A stretch of 15,372 bases of DNA from Anaerolineales bacterium (GTDB taxonomy: Bacteria; Chloroflexota; Anaerolineae; Anaerolineales; DRMV01), in contig JALVOR010000158.1 in NCBI GenBank assembly GCA_027026295.1, positions 1-15,372 of the forward strand, written 5' to 3'. This document shows, piece after piece, positions 1 through 8,140 of the stretch. The position numbers and the translations under genes were made by a program. The notes under the pieces were generated by a model. That model did not search any database. It was not told the DNA's origin and was given only the letters and a program-made list of their open reading frames with translations. Within the stretch, counting starts at the first letter, position 1; the number at the start of each line of letters is the position of its first letter.

Positions 1-1
1 G

Positions 2-67
2 CTGAAGGCCGAGGCTCAAAAAATTATACCCAGCGGTCCCGACGGGATTGGATTACGCAATGCGTAA
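2..67 (+). CDS. possible 3' end of an upstream gene (partial)
   Basis: From base 2 an open frame of 21 codons ends in TAA at 65-67 and reads LKAEAQKIIPSGPDGIGLRNA. I do not recognise the family. A terminator-like hairpin about 40 bases after the stop fits the end of a transcription unit. Twenty-one open codons can easily occur by chance, so this is only a suggestion; the sequence upstream of the window would settle it. Confidence 0.3.
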   Translation: MKAEAQKIIPSGPDGIGLRNA

Positions 68-105
68 AATCTCGCCGGCTCTCAACAAATTTGGGAATGG
101 GTTGA

Positions 106-135
106 CGCCTGAGGTTTTCTCAGGCGCTTTGATTT
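106..135 (+). terminator. putative rho-independent terminator
   Basis: CGCCTGAG (106-113) pairs perfectly with CTCAGGCG (119-126) around a GTTTT loop, and CTTTGATTTT follows. The 8-bp stem and T-rich tail fit an intrinsic terminator for a gene ending near base 67. The T tract is interrupted by GA, so strength is uncertain. Confidence 0.5.
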
Positions 136-196
136 TACACCAAGGGGAAATAAAAGTCAAATGAGACGGCGGGATGCAAGGCGCCTGAAATTAACT

Positions 197-227
197 TTGC
201 GTCTTTTACCTCACCTTGTGCTATACT
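197..227 (+). promoter_or_regulatory. putative promoter of the SNF2 helicase gene
   Basis: TATACT at 222-227 is preceded by TGC, giving an extended -10 element. The nearest -35-like hexamer is TTGCGT at 197-202, with a long 19-base spacer. Transcription would start near 234, leaving a leader of about 130 bases before the preferred start at 362. No clear operator dyad is seen around it. Confidence 0.4.
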
Positions 228-361
228 ACTCCCGGGTCACTCATTCAGCAGAAAAGGGGCGATAAGGCCTACAAAGACCGCACTTTCCACGAAGCGAGTG
301 CGTGTATATTTTTGCTTGTGCCCTGTACAAGAACTGCAATGGCTCTGTGGTGAGGGAAAAC

Positions 362-3300
362 GTGTCCAGTCTAAAGTTACAATCCGGCGATATTATTGAG
401 GCCTCTTTTTGGCCTGAACCCCTAAAGATCGACAAAATAGGGCCGGTGAGCACGGGCTATGTGCGCATTGTCGGCGCTTTGTTGCATAGCCGCCAGCACG
501 TAGATCAAATCTTGCCGCTGGATGCCTTGGATCGCTTGCATCGCCACAAAGTTACAGGGGTTTTTGATGCCCCACCGGCTGACGTCTTTCTGGCCTTGGA
601 AGCCAAACGCTATCGTTATGCTTCGCTTTATGACCCGTTGTTGGCCATGAACATTTCCAAAGTAGACCCGCTCCCGCACCAAATAGAAGCGGTCTACGGT
701 TACATTCTCCAACAGCCGCGTGTGCGGTTCTTGATAGCCGACGATCCCGGCGCAGGCAAGACCATCATGGCGGGGTTGGTCATCAAGGAGATGAAACTGC
801 GTGGCTTGATCAAGCGCATTCTCATCGTGGCACCGGGGCACCTCAAAGACCAATGGCGGCGTGAGATGAAGGAACGCTTTGAGGAGCGTTTTGTGCTTGT
901 TGACCGCCAAGCCATGCGTAGTCATTTCGGCGAAAACATTTGGGAAACCGAATATCAGATCATCACTTCTTTGGACTTTGCCCGGCAGGAAGACGTTATG
1001 CAAGCGTTGGCGGGCGTTTTCTGGGATTTGGTGATTGTTGATGAAGCCCATAAGATGGCGGCCTACCGCTATGGCAACAAGGTCAGCAAAACCAAACGTT
1101 ATCGGTTGGGGGAATTGCTTTCCCATAACAGTGCTCACCTCCTTTTCCTGACGGCGACGCCCCATCGGGGAGACCCTGAAAACTTTCGCCTCTTTCTGGA
1201 TTTGCTACAACCGGGAGCCTTCGCCACAACCGAAATGCTCAACGAATCCATTCGTCGCGGCGACAATCCCCTCTTCATTCGGCGGTTGAAAGAGGATCTG
1301 CGGGATTTTGAAGGCAAGCCACTCTTTTTACCTCGCTATGTCAAAACCCTTACCTTCAACTTGGGCAAAGAATCTCCTGCGGAAAAGGCTCTCTACAACG
1401 CGCTCTCGCGCTACGTCAACGAGCAATACAACAAAGCCCTCGCCAGCGGCGACAAGCGACGCAACGTGGCGTTCGCATTGGTCATTTTGCAACGTCGCTT
1501 GGCCTCCAGCACCTACGCGTTATACCGCTCGTTACAGCGCCGCAAAAAGCGCCTGGTGGAGATGCGCGAGCAAGCCGATGCCTTCAAGCGTGAGCGTCGC
1601 CCTGCCTCTCAAGGCTTCTTTTCTCTGGAGGAGGTGGAAGACCTCAGCGAAGAAGAACGGTGGGAGCAGGAAGCGCTTTGGGAAACCCTCAGTGTGGCCG
1701 AAAATCGCGCTGAACTGGAAGCCGAGATTCAGACTTTAGATAGCCTCCTTGCCCAAGCGAAAGATATCATTGAGCGCGGTGAAGAGGCAAAACTGCAGCA
1801 TTTCAAGCAGGCTTTGGAAACAATGCAAGCGCGCGAACCCGGTGAAAAGGTGTTGATTTTCACCGAGTCTCGCGACACGCTGGATTATCTGGAGCGTCGC
1901 TTGCGTGAGTGGGGCTACTCAGTCTGCACCATCCACGGCGGCATGCCTTTGGAAGACCGCATTAATGCCGAAAGGGTGTTCAAGAACGAAGCCCAAATCA
2001 TGGTTGCCACCGAGGCCGCCGGGGAAGGCATCAACCTGCAATTTTGCCACCTGATGATTAACTACGATATTCCTTGGAACCCCAACCGTTTGGAACAGCG
2101 GATGGGACGCATCCACCGCTACGGCCAAACGCAGGAGGTCACAATTTTCAATTTGGTGGCGGTTGACACCCGCGAAGGTCGCGTGCTCAACCGCTTGTTC
2201 GTCAAGTTGGACGAAATTCGCAATGCTTTGGGAAGCGACAAAGTCTTTGACGTGATTGACGAACTTTTCCCAGGGCGTAATTTGGCACAGTTGCTCACCG
2301 AAGCCGCCGCCAATGCCCGCACATTGGAGGACATCCTGCACGAAATTGAAATTCGCGTTGACGAAGATTACCTGCGCACCGTGCGGGCTAACCTTGGGGA
2401 AAGCCTTGCCACCCGCTACATTGACTACACCCGCATCCGCGAGATGAATGCTCGCGCTCGCGAACATCGTCTCATCCCAGAGTACACCCAGGCTTTCTTC
2501 CAAAAGGCTTGGGAACATCTGGATGGACGAATGCGGCCGCGCAGAGACGCCAGACGGAAAGGCTACTTCATTGTAGAGAAAGTGCCCTATCCTGTGCGGG
2601 CTATTGCCGAGCGAGATGAATTCAAGCGCCGCTTTGGCTACCTCCAGCGGCGATACCCTCTCATCACCTTTGATAAAGATTTGGCAATGCAGGAATCGCG
2701 CGCCGAATTTGTTTCCTTTGGGCACCCCCTCTTTGAAGCCGTCCTGCAGTGGGCAGAGCAGGCGTTGCTGAATGCTTTGCATCGTGGTGCAACTTTCCTT
2801 GACCTTGATGGCCTGCGCGATGGCGTCTTGCTCTTTTATGAGGGCGAAATTGTGGACGGATTGGGCGACATAGCGGGCAAGCGGCTCTTTGCCCTCTTCG
2901 TGCCGCGGGAAGGCGGCCCCATCCAGGCGGTTAATCCGGCCATGATATGGGATTTGGCGCCCGCCGATGCACCCGCCAAGAACGATTTTGATTTGGAAGG
3001 CCTCAAAAATCAGGGCATTGCCTGGCTCATCCCTCATTTGGAAACCTACCGGCAGGAATTGGCTGCCGAACGTCAACGCCAGGCCGAGATCAAGCGCCGC
3101 TACGGTGTGAAATCTTTGCGCTACCTTATTCTGGATTTGGACAACGACCTCATCAAATTGCAAGCCCGGGCGGATCAGGGGGAGGACGTGGCGTTGGTCA
3201 TTCGCAACAAACGCCAGCAAAAAGAGGCCTACCTGCGAGCCTTGCAGGAATTGGAAGAAACGCTGGAACGCGAGAACCGCCTTTCTTTGAACACCCCGCG

Positions 3301-3751
3301 CTTTCTCTCGGCAGTGCGGGTGATTCCTAAAATGGTGCCCGAGGCCGTGGATGCCGCCATGCATTCCAACGCCGAAATTGAACGCGTGGGCATGGAAATG
3401 ACCATGCGCTACGAACGTGAGCACGGTCGTCAGCCGGAAGACGTCGCCGCAGAAAACCTTGGCTACGACGTCCGCTCGGTGGAAACCCTGCCCGATGGCG
3501 CCACGCGTTACCGCTATATTGAAGTCAAAGCGCGGGCGGCTATAGGGCCGGTAGCGCTCACGAAAAACGAATGGTTCAAAGCCCAGCGCTTTGGCAAGGA
3601 CTATTACCTGTATGTGGTGCTCAATGCGGCCACGGAGCCACGGCTCTACATCATTCAGAACCCAGCCAGCCGCTTGCAGCCGGAAGAGATGGTAGAGGTA
3701 CGTTACAGAATCCCTCTGGAAGACATCCTCGAGGCGGGAGCGGCCCCGTAG
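362..3751 (+). CDS. SNF2-family DEAD/DEAH helicase with C-terminal DUF3883
   Basis: This is a superfamily 2 ATPase expected to translocate on duplex DNA. I chose GTG 362, giving 1129 residues: GAGGG at 352-356 lies about 6 bases upstream, and the protein then opens with the family-like LQSGDIIEASFWPEP. The longer frame from GTG 302 has no ribosome-binding site. From 362, motif I is DDPGAGKT (127-134), motif II is DEAH (227-230), motif III is TATP (264-267) and motif VI is QRMGRIHRYGQ (579-589), so the ATPase looks active. A charged helical stretch (about residues 400-500) separates the two RecA lobes. The C-terminal part (about 1030-1110) resembles DUF3883/NOV_C, with GYD at 1034-1036 and E-V-K at 1054-1056, compatible with a PD-(D/E)XK-like nuclease fold. 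SNF2-DUF3883 helicases occur in defence islands, including as DrmD of DISARM. The gene is less GC-rich than the operon downstream (28/60 in row 2221), so it may have been acquired separately. Confidence 0.93.
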   Translation: MSSLKLQSGDIIEASFWPEPLKIDKIGPVSTGYVRIVGALLHSRQHVDQILPLDALDRLHRHKVTGVFDAPPADVFLALEAKRYRYASLYDPLLAMNISKVDPLPHQIEAVYGYILQQPRVRFLIADDPGAGKTIMAGLVIKEMKLRGLIKRILIVAPGHLKDQWRREMKERFEERFVLVDRQAMRSHFGENIWETEYQIITSLDFARQEDVMQALAGVFWDLVIVDEAHKMAAYRYGNKVSKTKRYRLGELLSHNSAHLLFLTATPHRGDPENFRLFLDLLQPGAFATTEMLNESIRRGDNPLFIRRLKEDLRDFEGKPLFLPRYVKTLTFNLGKESPAEKALYNALSRYVNEQYNKALASGDKRRNVAFALVILQRRLASSTYALYRSLQRRKKRLVEMREQADAFKRERRPASQGFFSLEEVEDLSEEERWEQEALWETLSVAENRAELEAEIQTLDSLLAQAKDIIERGEEAKLQHFKQALETMQAREPGEKVLIFTESRDTLDYLERRLREWGYSVCTIHGGMPLEDRINAERVFKNEAQIMVATEAAGEGINLQFCHLMINYDIPWNPNRLEQRMGRIHRYGQTQEVTIFNLVAVDTREGRVLNRLFVKLDEIRNALGSDKVFDVIDELFPGRNLAQLLTEAAANARTLEDILHEIEIRVDEDYLRTVRANLGESLATRYIDYTRIREMNARAREHRLIPEYTQAFFQKAWEHLDGRMRPRRDARRKGYFIVEKVPYPVRAIAERDEFKRRFGYLQRRYPLITFDKDLAMQESRAEFVSFGHPLFEAVLQWAEQALLNALHRGATFLDLDGLRDGVLLFYEGEIVDGLGDIAGKRLFALFVPREGGPIQAVNPAMIWDLAPADAPAKNDFDLEGLKNQGIAWLIPHLETYRQELAAERQRQAEIKRRYGVKSLRYLILDLDNDLIKLQARADQGEDVALVIRNKRQQKEAYLRALQELEETLERENRLSLNTPRFLSAVRVIPKMVPEAVDAAMHSNAEIERVGMEMTMRYEREHGRQPEDVAAENLGYDVRSVETLPDGATRYRYIEVKARAAIGPVALTKNEWFKAQRFGKDYYLYVVLNAATEPRLYIIQNPASRLQPEEMVEVRYRIPLEDILEAGAAP

Positions 3752-3831
3752 GCGTTCCAATAGATGCCTTGACAGGGGTACAGTGGGGTGCATGCAAAAT
3801 CTGTAGAAATGTCCGCCGGGTTGCGGAAACG

Positions 3832-3927
3832 CCCTCACCCCTCAAGCCGCCTGGCGGCGGCTTTCTCCCCTCTCCCACTGGGAGAGGGGAGAAACGGCGA
3901 GCGCAGCGAGCCAAAGTGGGGTGAGGG
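3832..3927. repeat. dispersed palindromic repeat (REP/MITE-like)
   Basis: Nested inverted repeats: outer arms CCCTCACCCC (3832-3841) and GGGGTGAGGG (3918-3927), and an inner near-continuous hairpin with 16-bp perfect arms (3862-3877 and 3879-3894) around a single C. No protein is encoded. Elements with CCCTCACCCC ends and a CTCTCCC/GGGAGAG core are, from memory, dispersed intergenic repeats in several bacterial groups. It separates the helicase gene from the Fic operon and could also attenuate read-through. It has no poly-T tail, so it is not a classic terminator. Confidence 0.7.
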
Positions 3928-3974
3928 AGAAACAACGCTTTTACAACATTTGCCTGCGCCCGGTACAGTGAGCG

Positions 3975-4037
3975 TTATTTACATTTGGCTTGAAAAATGA
4001 TAATATGGTGGGGCGCTATTCACGTTTCTGTAAATAA
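3975..4037 (+). promoter_or_regulatory. promoter and putative operator of the fic-methylase-DUF499 operon
   Basis: TTTACA (3978-3983) and TAATAT (4001-4006) are 17 bases apart, a good sigma-70-type promoter, with a start expected near 4013. The -35 lies inside TTATTTACA (3975-3983), whose exact inverse TGTAAATAA is at 4029-4037 in the leader. The two half-sites are centred 54 bp apart, about five helical turns, so a bound protein could bridge them. The second site with its preceding C, CTGTAAATAA (4028-4037), recurs exactly at 11542-11551 in the AbiEi operator. The promoter call is moderate; repression through these sites is inferred. Confidence 0.55.
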
Positions 4038-4060
4038 GACCTTCTATCTGGAGCGGCGCT

Positions 4061-5269
4061 GTGAACCCCAACGAATTTCGTGATTCGCCAGCGGGGCGGT
4101 TGGTCAAAGCCAAGGGAGGGTATTGGGCGTTTGTGCCGAACCCCTTGCCGCCCACCATAACCTGGTCGGGCGAACTGGTCTCGGTGCTCTCGGAGGCAGA
4201 CCGAGCCATTGGTGAACTGGCCGGTCTGGGACGCTTGGTGCCCAATCCTCATCTGCTTATCCGCCCGTTCATCCGCCGAGAGGCGGTGTTTTCTTCCCGC
4301 ATTGAAGGCACGCAGGCGTCCCTCTCCGATTTGTTCACCTACGAAGCAGTGCAGTTGCCCCTCTTTGACCTGCCCGACGACGTGCGAGAGGTGCACAACT
4401 ATGTGCGGGCATTAGAGTATGGTTTAGCGCGGATGCAGGATTTCCCTCTAAGCCTGCGTCTGATTCGGGAAATCCATGCCGTGCTCATGGAGGGCGTCCG
4501 GGGCGAGACTCAGACGCCGGGTGAGTTCCGCCGCAGTCAAAATTGGATTGGAGCCCCAGGTGCCACCTTGTCCGAGGCCTCGTATGTCCCTCCGCCGGTG
4601 CCCGAGATGTGGGAGGCCCTGGATGCCTTTGAGAAGTTCCTTCACGCGCCCTCGCCGCTTCCGCCGCTCATCCGCATTGGGCTAATTCACTACCAATTTG
4701 AGGCCATTCACCCCTTTCTGGACGGCAACGGCCGGGTTGGGCGGTTGTTGATCACGCTGCTGCTTTGTGCCTGGGACTTGCTGCCCTCGCCGTTGTTGTA
4801 CCTGAGCCCCTATTTCGAAACCCATCGGGCGCAGTACTATGCCCGCCTGCGGGCTGTGACCAGCCAGGGGGCATGGGGAGCATGGCTGCTGTTCTTCCTC
4901 AAGGGTGTAGCCGTGCAGGCTAAGGATGCCGTGATTCGCATCAAGAGATTGCAGGCCATCAGAGAGCGTTACCGCGCGTTGTTGCAGGGCACCCGCGCCT
5001 CGGCCCGCCTGCTGCAAGCTATTGATTTGCTCTTTGAGAAGCCTGTGCTGCAAACGCGCCAGGTGCAGACGGCCCTGAATTTGACCAATTTCGTCACCGC
5101 CCAGCGTTATCTGGATAAATTGCGCGAGGCGGGTATTGTGCGGGAGATCACTGGCAAATCCCGGAACCGTGTTTACAAGGCTGAGGAAATTTTGGCCGTG
5201 CTGGAACAACCAACTTTGGAAGAACCCTCTGAGCCACAGCAAGCATCGCAAGGAGAATCCACCCTATGA
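4061..5269 (+). CDS. Fic family protein (AMPylase type) with C-terminal winged helix
   Basis: The gene encodes 402 residues from GTG 4061, with TGGAG 7 bases upstream. Fic enzymes transfer AMP or other nucleotide moieties from a nucleotide cosubstrate to protein hydroxyl groups. The catalytic loop HPFLDGNGRVGR (217-228) is complete, with catalytic His217 and the phosphate-binding G-N-G-R. The N-terminal Fic_N-type region contains SSRIEG (78-83), matching the class II inhibitory motif (S/T)xxxE(G/N), so activity is probably autoinhibited by Glu82. Residues of about 310-385 look like a winged-helix domain (LLQAIDLLFEKPVLQTRQVQTAL, then VTAQRYLDKLREAGIV), common in this subfamily and consistent with DNA binding or autoregulation. 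Its stop overlaps the methylase start (ATGA, 5266-5269), so the two are translationally coupled. The target is unknown: it could be a toxin or guard of the defence module, or a regulator. Confidence 0.92.
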   Translation: MNPNEFRDSPAGRLVKAKGGYWAFVPNPLPPTITWSGELVSVLSEADRAIGELAGLGRLVPNPHLLIRPFIRREAVFSSRIEGTQASLSDLFTYEAVQLPLFDLPDDVREVHNYVRALEYGLARMQDFPLSLRLIREIHAVLMEGVRGETQTPGEFRRSQNWIGAPGATLSEASYVPPPVPEMWEALDAFEKFLHAPSPLPPLIRIGLIHYQFEAIHPFLDGNGRVGRLLITLLLCAWDLLPSPLLYLSPYFETHRAQYYARLRAVTSQGAWGAWLLFFLKGVAVQAKDAVIRIKRLQAIRERYRALLQGTRASARLLQAIDLLFEKPVLQTRQVQTALNLTNFVTAQRYLDKLREAGIVREITGKSRNRVYKAEEILAVLEQPTLEEPSEPQQASQGESTL

Positions 5270-8127
5270 CCCACGACCGCCGCTTCATTGAAGAAACCTT
5301 CCCTGTTAAGGAAGTCAGCAAGCACGCCTCCAAAGAAAAAAACATCCGCCACGGGCACATCAGCACGCTGCATATCTGGTGGGCGCGCCGCCCACTGGCC
5401 GCCAGCCGCGCCACGGCCTATGCCGCCCTGGTCCCGCCCCCCAAGGACACGCTGGACTGGCAAAAGCAGCGTGACTTCATCGCCGACCTGAGCAAGTGGG
5501 AAAACGCCCTCAGCACGCCCCATTTGGAACGCGCCCGCCGGGCCATCTACGAGGCCCATGCCGAGCGCCTGAGCGCCGAGTTGGGCAAGCCCGTGACCGT
5601 AGAAGACATTGAAGCCGGTCGCGTGCCGCCGCCCCGCGTGTTGGACCCCTTTGCCGGGGGCGGCTCTTACCCGCTGGAAGCCCTGCGCCTGGGCTGCGAG
5701 GCCTACGCCAACGATTACAACCCCGTGGCCGTGCTCATCCTCAAGGCCACGTTGGAATACCCCCAGAAGTACGGCCGACCCTTCGCGGGCATGCCCGCCG
5801 ACCTGCTGGAGGATGACGAAGCCGCGCCTTCCGATGATGGCCCTCGGCAGATGGACTTGGGCTTGGAGGATGCGCCTGCCGCCGACGCCGTACCCAAGGA
5901 TTTCAACCCCCTCCTGGCCGCGGTGAAGAAGTGGGGCCGCTGGGTGCTGGAGGAAGCCCGCAAGGAACTGGCTGCTTTCTACCGGTCACCCGACCCCGAC
6001 GAGACCGTCGTCGGCTACATCTGGGCCCGCACCCTGCCCTGCCAGAACCCCTCCTGCGGCGCGGAGATCCCCCTCATGCGCCAGTTCTGGCTGGCGAAGA
6101 AGAAAGACCGCGAAATTGCCCTGCACCCCGTGGTGAGCGACGGCAAGGTGGATTTCGAAATCGTGGCCCGGGGCAAAAAGGTAGGGGCGCACGGCGGTGC
6201 GCCCGGTGCACCCTACGCCCCCTGGCCCGCGGGCTTCGACCCCAAACAGGGCACCGTGCGCCGCGCGGTGGTCACCTGCCCGGTGTGCGGCGCGGTGATG
6301 GACGCGGACACCACCCGCCGCCTGTTTCGCGAAGGCCACGCGGGGCAGCGGATGGTGGCCGTGGTCACAACCCGCAAGGGGCAGCGGGGCAAGCTCTACC
6401 GCCTGCCCACCCCGGAGGATTTGGACGCCTACGCCGCGGCCGAACGCGCTCTGGCCGAGAAACGCGAGCGCCTCGCCCCGGCGTGGGGCATGGAGCCAGT
6501 GCCAACGGAGCCAATTCCCCCAATTAGTGGGAAATTTAATACAACCTCATATGGAATGAATACTTGGGGTTCCCTATTCAACTCCCGCCAGCAACTGGCC
6601 CTGCTCACTTTTGCCGAGAAGGTGCGCCAGGCCCACGCCGCCATGGTCGCCCAGGGCTACCCGGGGGATTTCGCGCTGGCAGTGGCGACGTACTTGGGAT
6701 TAATTCTTTCACGCACGGTTGACTTTGAAAGTGGCTTATGCCGCTGGCATCCTCAGTGGGAATTTATCCCTAACACATTTGCGCGCCAGGCCTTGCCTAT
6801 GGCGTGGGATTTTGCCGAGTTAAACCTTTTCTCTCCTCTGCTCACCGGCACATGGGAGAGTATGCACCGCCAGATTATGCGAGCAATTCAGTCGGCGATT
6901 GTGTCATCAATACCGGGGAAAGTTTCCCACGCCTCGGCCACCCACCTGCCCTACCCCGACGACCACTTTGACGCGGTACTCACCGACCCGCCTTACTACT
7001 ATTCGATGACTTACGCTGACCTTTCAGATTTCTTTTATGTGTGGTTAAAACGTAGCTTGGGGTATCTTCATCCCGATTTGTTTTCCACACCACTAACGCC
7101 CAAGTCCGACGAAATTATTGAAATGCACTTTTGGGACAAAGCATCGCCTAAAGATAAAATTTGGTTCGAGAATAAATTGAGAGAGGCTTTTAAAGAAGTC
7201 CAGCGTGTCCTCAAACAAGATGGTGTTGCCATTGTTGTATATGCTCATTCAACGACGGAAGGTTGGGAAGCGGTTATCAACGCCTTGTTAGCGAGCGGTT
7301 TGGTTGTTTCGGGTGCGTGGCCTGTTCACACCGAGATGAAATCACGAATGATTGCCCATGACTCGGCCGCCCTGGCTTCTTCCATTTACATTGTGGCCCG
7401 CAAAATGGCCCGGCAGGGCGTGGGCTTCTACCCCGAAGTGCGGGCCGAACTGCGCCGCACCATGGACGCCAAACTCCAGCGCCTGTGGGAAGAGGGCATC
7501 GGCGGCGCGGACTTCTTCATTGCGGCCATCGGCGCGGGCATCGAGGTCTTCGGTAAGTACGAAAAGGTCATGGATTACGAAGGCAACCTCATCCGTGCCG
7601 AACAACTGCTGGACGATGTGCGGAAACTGGCCACGGATTTCGCCGTGCGCCAGATTTTGCACAACGGCTTCGCCGGTGAGGTGAGCGACCGCACCCGCTT
7701 CTATGTGCTCTGGCGCTGGAACTATGGCGAAGCCCGGGTGCCCTTCGACGAGGCCCGCAAGTTGGCCCAGTCCTGCGGCCTGGACCTGACCGAGGAGTGG
7801 CGCCGCAAAGGGAGTTTCGTCAAGAAGGAAAAGGAATTCGTCCGGGTGCTGGGTCCCCACCAGCGGGCGGCGGACGACCTGGCCTCATCCGGCGAACTCA
7901 TCGATGTGTTGCACCATGTGCTCCTGCTCTGGGAAAAGGGCCAACGCCCGGCCATGGTGCGCCGCCTGAGCGAGAGCGGCTACGGCACCTCGGAGGCCTT
8001 CTACCGCGTGGCCCAGGCGGTTTCCGAAAGTTTGCCCTTAGAGAGCAAAGAGAAGAAATTGCTGGACGGCCTGCTGACCGGCCGCGCCCGGCTGCAACAG
8101 GAAGTCAAGCAGAGCCGTTTGTTATGA
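5266..8127 (+). CDS. DUF1156 domain DNA methyltransferase
   Basis: The 953-residue protein starts at ATG 5266, with AAGGAG at 5249-5254. The N-terminus carries the DUF1156 signature (HIWWARRPLAASRA, about 40-53). SAM-binding motif I is DPFAGGG (127-133) and catalytic motif IV is DPPY at 574-577 followed by YYSMTYADLSDFFYVWLKR. DPPY indicates amino methylation, N6-adenine or N4-cytosine. Between them sits a zinc-ribbon-like pair, CQNPSC (259-264) and CPVC (338-341). The C-terminal 250 residues have no motif I can name. In the context of a SNF2 helicase and a DUF499 ATPase it is the likely self-marking enzyme of a restriction-like system. Base composition is patchy: segments between about 6505 and 7365, including the bases just after the catalytic motif, are AT-rich within an otherwise very GC-rich gene. 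The target sequence cannot be read from the protein. Confidence 0.92.
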   Translation: MTHDRRFIEETFPVKEVSKHASKEKNIRHGHISTLHIWWARRPLAASRATAYAALVPPPKDTLDWQKQRDFIADLSKWENALSTPHLERARRAIYEAHAERLSAELGKPVTVEDIEAGRVPPPRVLDPFAGGGSYPLEALRLGCEAYANDYNPVAVLILKATLEYPQKYGRPFAGMPADLLEDDEAAPSDDGPRQMDLGLEDAPAADAVPKDFNPLLAAVKKWGRWVLEEARKELAAFYRSPDPDETVVGYIWARTLPCQNPSCGAEIPLMRQFWLAKKKDREIALHPVVSDGKVDFEIVARGKKVGAHGGAPGAPYAPWPAGFDPKQGTVRRAVVTCPVCGAVMDADTTRRLFREGHAGQRMVAVVTTRKGQRGKLYRLPTPEDLDAYAAAERALAEKRERLAPAWGMEPVPTEPIPPISGKFNTTSYGMNTWGSLFNSRQQLALLTFAEKVRQAHAAMVAQGYPGDFALAVATYLGLILSRTVDFESGLCRWHPQWEFIPNTFARQALPMAWDFAELNLFSPLLTGTWESMHRQIMRAIQSAIVSSIPGKVSHASATHLPYPDDHFDAVLTDPPYYYSMTYADLSDFFYVWLKRSLGYLHPDLFSTPLTPKSDEIIEMHFWDKASPKDKIWFENKLREAFKEVQRVLKQDGVAIVVYAHSTTEGWEAVINALLASGLVVSGAWPVHTEMKSRMIAHDSAALASSIYIVARKMARQGVGFYPEVRAELRRTMDAKLQRLWEEGIGGADFFIAAIGAGIEVFGKYEKVMDYEGNLIRAEQLLDDVRKLATDFAVRQILHNGFAGEVSDRTRFYVLWRWNYGEARVPFDEARKLAQSCGLDLTEEWRRKGSFVKKEKEFVRVLGPHQRAADDLASSGELIDVLHHVLLLWEKGQRPAMVRRLSESGYGTSEAFYRVAQAVSESLPLESKEKKLLDGLLTGRARLQQEVKQSRLL
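6181..6216. repeat. GC-rich palindrome inside the methylase reading frame
   Basis: GGGCGCAC (6185-6192) and GTGCGCCC (6197-6204) form a perfect 8-bp stem, and outer GTAGGG (6181-6186) pairs with CCCTAC (6211-6216). Palindromes beginning GTAGGGGCGCAC resemble dispersed intergenic repeats I recall from several bacteria. Here it encodes VGAHGGAPGAPY, low-complexity residues just before the second zinc-ribbon half, and keeps the frame. Confidence 0.5.
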
Positions 8128-8140
8128 GGAGCGGAAGGCG

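Noticed and set aside
302..361. GTG 302 as helicase start
   Set aside because: No ribosome-binding site precedes it, and the first 20 residues (YIFACALYKNCNG...) do not resemble the family; GTG 362 has GAGGG at good distance.
3769..3797. TTGACA at 3769 as a promoter -35
   Set aside because: The hexamer is perfect but no acceptable -10 lies 16-18 bases downstream (ATGCAA or TGCAAA).
1919..3838. 639-codon minus-strand open frame opposite the helicase
   Set aside because: It is a shadow of the helicase gene: no family motifs, no ribosome-binding site, while the plus strand holds every helicase motif.
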